Assembly (NCBI GenBank): GCA_963576785.1
Contig: OY756143.1
Span: 1,674,001-1,738,000 of the forward strand
DNA length: 64,000 nucleotides
Source of the DNA: Chlorophyllum brunneum
Lineage: Eukaryota > Basidiomycota > Agaricomycetes > Agaricales > Agaricaceae
Direction: 5' to 3'
Within the stretch, counting starts at the first letter, position 1. Each line of letters begins with the position of its first letter. Positions 59,201-64,000 of the stretch are shown piece after piece. Under the pieces are notes generated by a model, which was not told the origin of the DNA, made no database searches, and saw nothing but the letters and a program-made list of their open reading frames with translations. The translations under genes were made by a program, and so were the position numbers.

Positions 59201-62200
59201 TGTCACATTGTGAAGTTCTAGAAACGATGGGTTCTGAGGCCAATGTAGCGGTGACAATGCACTTTGGGGAGCCTGGTGCAGAAATGAGGAAGCAGAAACT
59301 GACGACGGACGAATATCATCGACTCAATGTATTTTTCACGAAGTATCCGGAAGGAAAGATTTCGGAAGGGATTATTCCTGTATGTTTCCGGCCCTTTTTG
59401 CCTACCCATATTCAGTACGCCTTGAGTAAGTCTGAGGTTACTTGTGGCAGGTAGAGTGAAACTGACTCCATGTGTTTAGCTGTACCAATATATAATATCG
59501 ACAAACAACTATTTGCATTGATATGCGCATATAATGCTTCCGAACATACAAAACGCTTCGTATGTTGTCCTTGAAGTCACTCATGTTTAGTATTGATTCC
59601 CTGTGTAGCTTGAAGGGCATGAGTTGTCCTACCTTCGTGCTATCGGTAGGGAAGCGCCGTTTTATTGTACAGCCCTATTATTTACGTTTTTACAGGCGTC
59701 ATCATTCTTTCTGCGGTGCTCAAGCGCCGGATGATTCTAGCCGACAAAGCAAAAAGCCTCTTCATATCCAAGTGCGCCAGGATGTGTAGTCTTGGTCGTG
59801 TTCTGACCTGAATTATATAGTATCTCGCACGAACTTCGTACACCATTACATGGGGTAAGGCGCTTATACCTCCATTGCATCCCTCTCTGATATTTACTTC
59901 AGATACTTGCCGCTGCTGAGCTACTAGGAGATACACCTCTCAACCCGTCCCAACTATCATATTTGCAGACCGTCCAAGCGTGCGGGACATCTCTTGTGGA
60001 AACCGTTAACCATGTGCTTGACTTCACCAAACTAAGCGGAAATTCTAAATCCGGTGGCGTTGAACACGTTATCGTGCCCACCCGGTGCGTGATCCCAGAA
60101 AACGTACGCGACACATGACTGACGTTAGTCGACGGTGATATCTCAGAGTGGACCTCATGCAGCTGGTTGAAGAAGCCGTCGACGGTTGTTGGGTAGGACA
60201 CCGAGCCCGCACTGCCATCTTAGGTGATTCCGGTATTGGAAGTGTATATTCACCCCCCAAGGAGGAAAGTGGAGAATCCCCGGTAGTCACAAGACGAAGA
60301 CACGTTGAAACCGTCATTGATATTGGGTACAGAAAAGAGGTAAGTGGTAGCTGCGTGCCAGTCTTGCGTACCTTTATACTGAGATCGATCTCAACCGCAG
60401 GGTTGGACCTTGAGATGCGAGAAGGGCGGTATTCGCCGCGTTTTGATGAACTTGTTTGGAAACAGTCTCAAATTCACTACGGTGAGTTTTCCTTTGTGTG
60501 TATGAAGTTGCGCGTGTAGTCATTCCACATTAGGATGGATATATCCATGTCATGCTCCACCAGTTGCCGAGATCTGAAGACGATCCACCAAACAAAGTCA
60601 AGGTCGAACTGGTTGTTCTTGATTCCGGCAAGGTTCGCGGTAAACTCTCCATACCTTTGAGCCGGCCACTAATACACGGTCCCTCGACCATGACAGGGCA
60701 TCAGTCAGAATTTCTTGAAGGTGAAAATTACACCCCCGGTCACCTACCGCTTCTTTACTTATAGGCATATTCAGAATCAGCTTTTCCATCCATTCTCGCA
60801 AGAGAATCCGCTGCAAACGGGAACGGGTCTCGGTTTGGCGATTGTCAGTTCTATCGTCACATCAGAGGTCGTTGGCGGTAAGGTGGATGTCTGGAGCCAA
60901 GAGGGTGTGGGCACAGAGATCAAGGTGACCTTCAATGCCGAGGTGGACGATGATGAGTTCGGTGAGAGCGAGTATGAGGTCAATTATATGGAACCGATCA
61001 AATCCGAAAACGGACGTCTCCCAACGATTTCACTGGTCGGATTCGATAATCCCCACCGGGGAACCCAGTTGCTCGAGAGGGTGCTGCGTTTGTACTTAGA
61101 AAAGTGGTGGCATTTTAGCGTCGTTGCGGGCGCAGGAAATGGTGATATTATCATTCTGAATGAGGATGCGTCACCTGTAGTGTCCGCAACGGAGTGCTCT
61201 GACATCAGTCGGCCGTTCATCATTCTTTCTAGTGCACGAGGCAGCCCTACTATCATGCACGTAACAACCGAACACGAGCGTATGGGGGGGTTCTCCCGTA
61301 TTCTCTACAAGCCTGGTGGACCATCTCGGCTTCGTTCCATCCTCAAACTTGCTATCCACGCCAGAACCATCGGCTCTATGCTGCACTACAGTGTCCCACC
61401 TGATGATGGGCCCACTTTTCTGACAGGGGACGGAGGAAGCGGAGCTAGGCGAAATTCCGAGGAGAACTATCATGACCGACGCCCAGCCCTGGCACCGAGA
61501 TCTTCGAGTGCCTTTCCTGCCTTGCCGTCTGTATCATCAAATGAACCAGCAGAAGATGAAGAAAATTGTCCAACTATGTCACCACTCTCCCTAACGCCCC
61601 CAACGAACGACACAACACTTGACATCCCTCAAATTTTTACTACTCCAACCCCTTCAGATCTAGCATCACCCGTGACTTCACTGGACCCATTGAATCACCC
61701 AGAGAGAAGGAAACCTATCTTAGAAATCTCAACGGAAGCACGACGGAACGGAGATCGTCCCTGCACTCTCGAACATACCATCTCCGAGGCTATCCCCGAA
61801 TCCGTCAAGACAGAAATCATCGTCCCCACTAGTCCAGCCGCGACGGTTTTTGAAACCAGCGTGCTTGATTTCATCGACTCTTCAATTGCTCCACCTGAAG
61901 CCGCGGGCCGTACATTAGATGGCTCAAATCCTTCGGTGAACGGCAATATGTCCGGTACTACATCATTTATCCCAGAATCTCCAACTTCGGCAGTTGTACC
62001 TGTTGGTGAATCTGGTACATTGCTGAAGTCGTCTATTCGACCAGCGGTGAATTATGATGAAAAGAAATTCCGTGTCCTCGTCGTAGAAGACAACGGTATT
62101 CTACGCAATCTATTGTCAGTCTTGTCCTTCGCTCCGATGAGATTTGCTTGCTGACATATCTTCCAGAACGAAGTGGTTGTCGAATAAAGGATACGAGTTC

Positions 62201-62649
62201 CGTCATGCCGTGGACGGACAAGCCGGTGTATCTGTGTACAGCGAGGAAGGCCCCTTCGAGTATGTTGGTTCATCCCACAGGATCATCACATCTAATTTCA
62301 ATGTATAGTGTGGTTCTATTGGACTTGTCGATGCCCGTCCTTGACGGTTGGTGGATGTTTCGCTCCAGCCGTTTTTAGCACTGACTCCACCTCCCATTTA
62401 GGCGTCTCTGCCACGGCTATGATTCGCAAGATCGAGAAAGAGGAATCGGGCGGTCACTATTCCCGAATTCTCGCACTCACAGGCATGTCATCTCTAGAAG
62501 ACAAACGACGAGCATTTGAAGCGGGTGTTGATGGATAGTAAGCTGTGCAATCTCCATGGAGGAGTACCTGACCGACATCCTCTAGCCTTATCAAACCCGT
62601 AGCGTTCAAAATCCTCGATGAGATGTTCCGCAAAATGGGGCTTGTCTGA
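56207..62649 (+). CDS. Cytosolic hybrid histidine kinase with GAF domains and receiver
   Basis: About 1,800 residues; a sensor for a His-Asp phosphorelay. Start ATG 56207: [20 protein letters not shown]. The first 600 residues are Pro/Ser-rich and disordered. Then comes [20 protein letters not shown] with [20 protein letters not shown], a GAF domain that includes [14 protein letters not shown] and [21 protein letters not shown] second GAF-like part has [20 protein letters not shown] and [20 protein letters not shown]. The H box [16 protein letters not shown] carries the phospho-His (codon 59828-59830). The ATPase has [16 protein letters not shown] (N), VVLDSGKGIS (G1) and [13 protein letters not shown] (G2). 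After a roughly 300-residue Ser/Pro/Thr spacer, the receiver shows [30 protein letters not shown] (Asp codon 62322-62324), [11 protein letters not shown] and [18 protein letters not shown]. No membrane segment is seen, so the signal is likely intracellular. The ligand is unknown. Confidence 0.88.
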
Positions 62650-63597
62650 GCCCACTGGAACCGGCGATCAACCATGACCTACCGAACCAAATACTTCTCC
62701 ATTCCTTGCCGCCTCTTCCTCACTCGGTTCCACCACTCGGACATCAATTTCGATAATTCTTGGCATCTCCAGCATCTTAGTCTTGACCAATTTCGCTGTC
62801 GCTCACAATTCTTGTGATATCCATGCCATAAATACCATCACCTGGATCAGTTATCGGCTGGTCTTTGTTCGACTTACTGAACTTTGACAGAAGCTAGTGG
62901 TGTTTGATATTATTTTGCATCGTTTCCCCCCATTACAGTCTTTTCCTGCTTTGATTACAACTGTCTTGGTTCATACACATTGTTTCTATTTATATTCATT
63001 TTTATTTGTCCCGTCTTTATCTGTTTCCTAGTCACAAGCTCAACCCGACAGATGTTACTCTGATTAGTGATGATATACAAGCCAAGCGCTCAGCCTCTGT
63101 AACATTAATTTCTTGTCCCCCATTCACCATACATCCTCTCCCTCTTCGCCTACACAAACTTACTGACAAGAATTTGTAGCAAAGCCATTTCCCTTCCTTG
63201 TCATAGTACCAAACATAGACACATATTTAGCTTAACTCTAGTGTATCCTTCTTCCGGTCTATATACTCTGAGCAAGACGATCGGGTTCTAGCAATGGAGC
63301 TTGACAGATGCGACGAATTCCAAGGGTTCACGTCCATTAATTTAGGCATACACGCAGGCCGCAGTAAGGCTGTGGCCACCGAGTGCGTGATAAGAGGATG
63401 GGTAAATACTGACAGGGATATATACGACGGACATGAAGTTAGAGAGCGATAGTCAATTAAGTAACGAGTGCGCTCTTTTGATGGAAGTAGAGATCTACAA
63501 ATACAGATAGAGGCTTTTGGTTTCTTCGACGGTATCATACCTCGAGGAGGAAAGGTAGATGTGTGTACATACGGGAAAGGAGGCGATCCAAGCCGCT
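62650..63597. other. Convergent intergenic region, no gene seen
   Basis: Nearly 950 bp between the stops of the histidine kinase and homocitrate synthase genes. Its first half is T-rich on the plus strand (runs such as TTTCCCCCCATTACAGTC, TTTATATTCATTTTTATTTG), typical of a fungal 3' flank. A minus-strand frame at 63227-63538 has no recognisable product. Confidence 0.45.
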
Positions 63598-64000
63598 TCA
63601 GCTTAATCCTCCCTCTCTGGAAGGACTGGTTTCGCGGCCTTGTGCCTGCTCACGGTGCTTCCTGAGGAGACGGTCCAAAGCCTCCTTCTGGCCAACGGCA
63701 AGTTCACCTGACTGGATGCCGGAGTGGTAGATACGGAGGAGGGAATCGACGTCGTCCATGGATTGTGTCCGCACATCTGCGAGCTCCTTGATCTTAGCGG
63801 TGGCATCCTTAATCTATGCGGGCCGGGTATTTGAACCACTGATTTTTGGCTTGGTCGTGAAAACAGCGTACCTCGTCGTCTGTTAATTGCAGGCCGAGCT
63901 GTTCAACCCGGGATTTAACAGCATTCCAGCCAGTCAGACGATGACTATATCATGTGAAAATTCAGATTATTTCCCCCCCCCCCTAGGATACGAGGATCAT
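63598..64000 (-). CDS. LYS20: Homocitrate synthase, C-terminal end (truncated by the window edge)
   Basis: First enzyme of the fungal alpha-aminoadipate lysine pathway, condensing acetyl-CoA with 2-oxoglutarate. Two last exons are visible. Exon 63944-63872 reads HRLTGWNAVKSRVEQLGLQL then TDDE; after an intron with GTACGC donor and GCATAG acceptor (63871-63814), the last exon gives IKDATAKIKELADVRTQSMD, DVDSLLRIYHSG and a tail REQAQGRETSPSREGGLS, stop at 63598. The RLTGWNAVKSRVEQL helix and the DVDSLLRIYH ending are characteristic of Lys20/Lys21 and lie in the C-terminal regulatory domain. The TIM barrel and active site are outside the window. The intron entering at 63945 contains a run of 11 cytosines (63973-63983) on the plus strand. 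Confidence 0.85.

Overview
The window is nuclear DNA of a filamentous basidiomycete, most likely an Agaricomycete. The main reasons are the genes cut by many 45-60 nt GT-AG introns, the tight spacing of divergent and convergent genes, a DUF6593-type protein known mainly from mushrooms and relatives, a fused BioD-BioA biotin enzyme, and a homocitrate synthase of the fungal lysine pathway. No rRNA, tRNA, transposon, CRISPR array or prokaryotic operon was recognised. Coordinates given for genes run from the inferred start codon to the stop codon and include introns.

Layout. 0-12 kb: 3' end of an NmrA-like gene; a minus-strand glycosyltransferase-like gene matching the N-terminal half of plant L-arabinokinase; a large plus-strand paladin/PTP-like phytase gene with three CX5R phosphatase loops; a DUF6593 gene; then about 1.8 kb with no convincing gene. 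12-21 kb: an SH3 protein of the Lsb/Pin3 type, pICln, the FG nucleoporin Nup159/Nup214, and a decayed second copy of the SH3 gene. 21-33 kb: a CoA-type Nudix hydrolase, an unrecognised coiled-coil protein, fused BioDA, an F-box protein, a gene-poor stretch of 1.4 kb and a secreted FAD-linked oxidase. 33-44 kb: Vps34 PI3-kinase, a secreted ThuA-like protein, a type I Hsp40 with a CaaX box, the rRNA m5C methyltransferase Rcm1/NSUN5 and the branch-point binding protein BBP/SF1. 44-64 kb: TFIIH helicase Ssl2/XPB, a bZIP factor, uracil-DNA glycosylase, dolichol kinase, a GAF-containing hybrid histidine kinase and the 3' end of homocitrate synthase.

Most genes are core housekeeping functions (splicing, transcription, repair, nuclear transport, autophagy, N-glycosylation, biotin and lysine synthesis). 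They do not form one pathway or a secondary-metabolite cluster. Many sit head to head over 85-370 bp intervals that must act as shared promoters. Two of these carry telomere-like CCCTAACCC boxes and the UNG1/SEC59 interval carries two MCB (ACGCGT) boxes.

No clearly new multi-gene system was found. The most interesting items are the stand-alone L-arabinokinase-type glycosyltransferase with a long insertion, the decaying SH3 paralogue that keeps the intron positions of the intact copy, a start codon split by an intron in the ThuA gene, two GC-AG introns, and the triple-domain paladin. Exon joins were deduced by eye from reading frames, splice consensus and remembered family features. They were not tested by alignment or RNA data.
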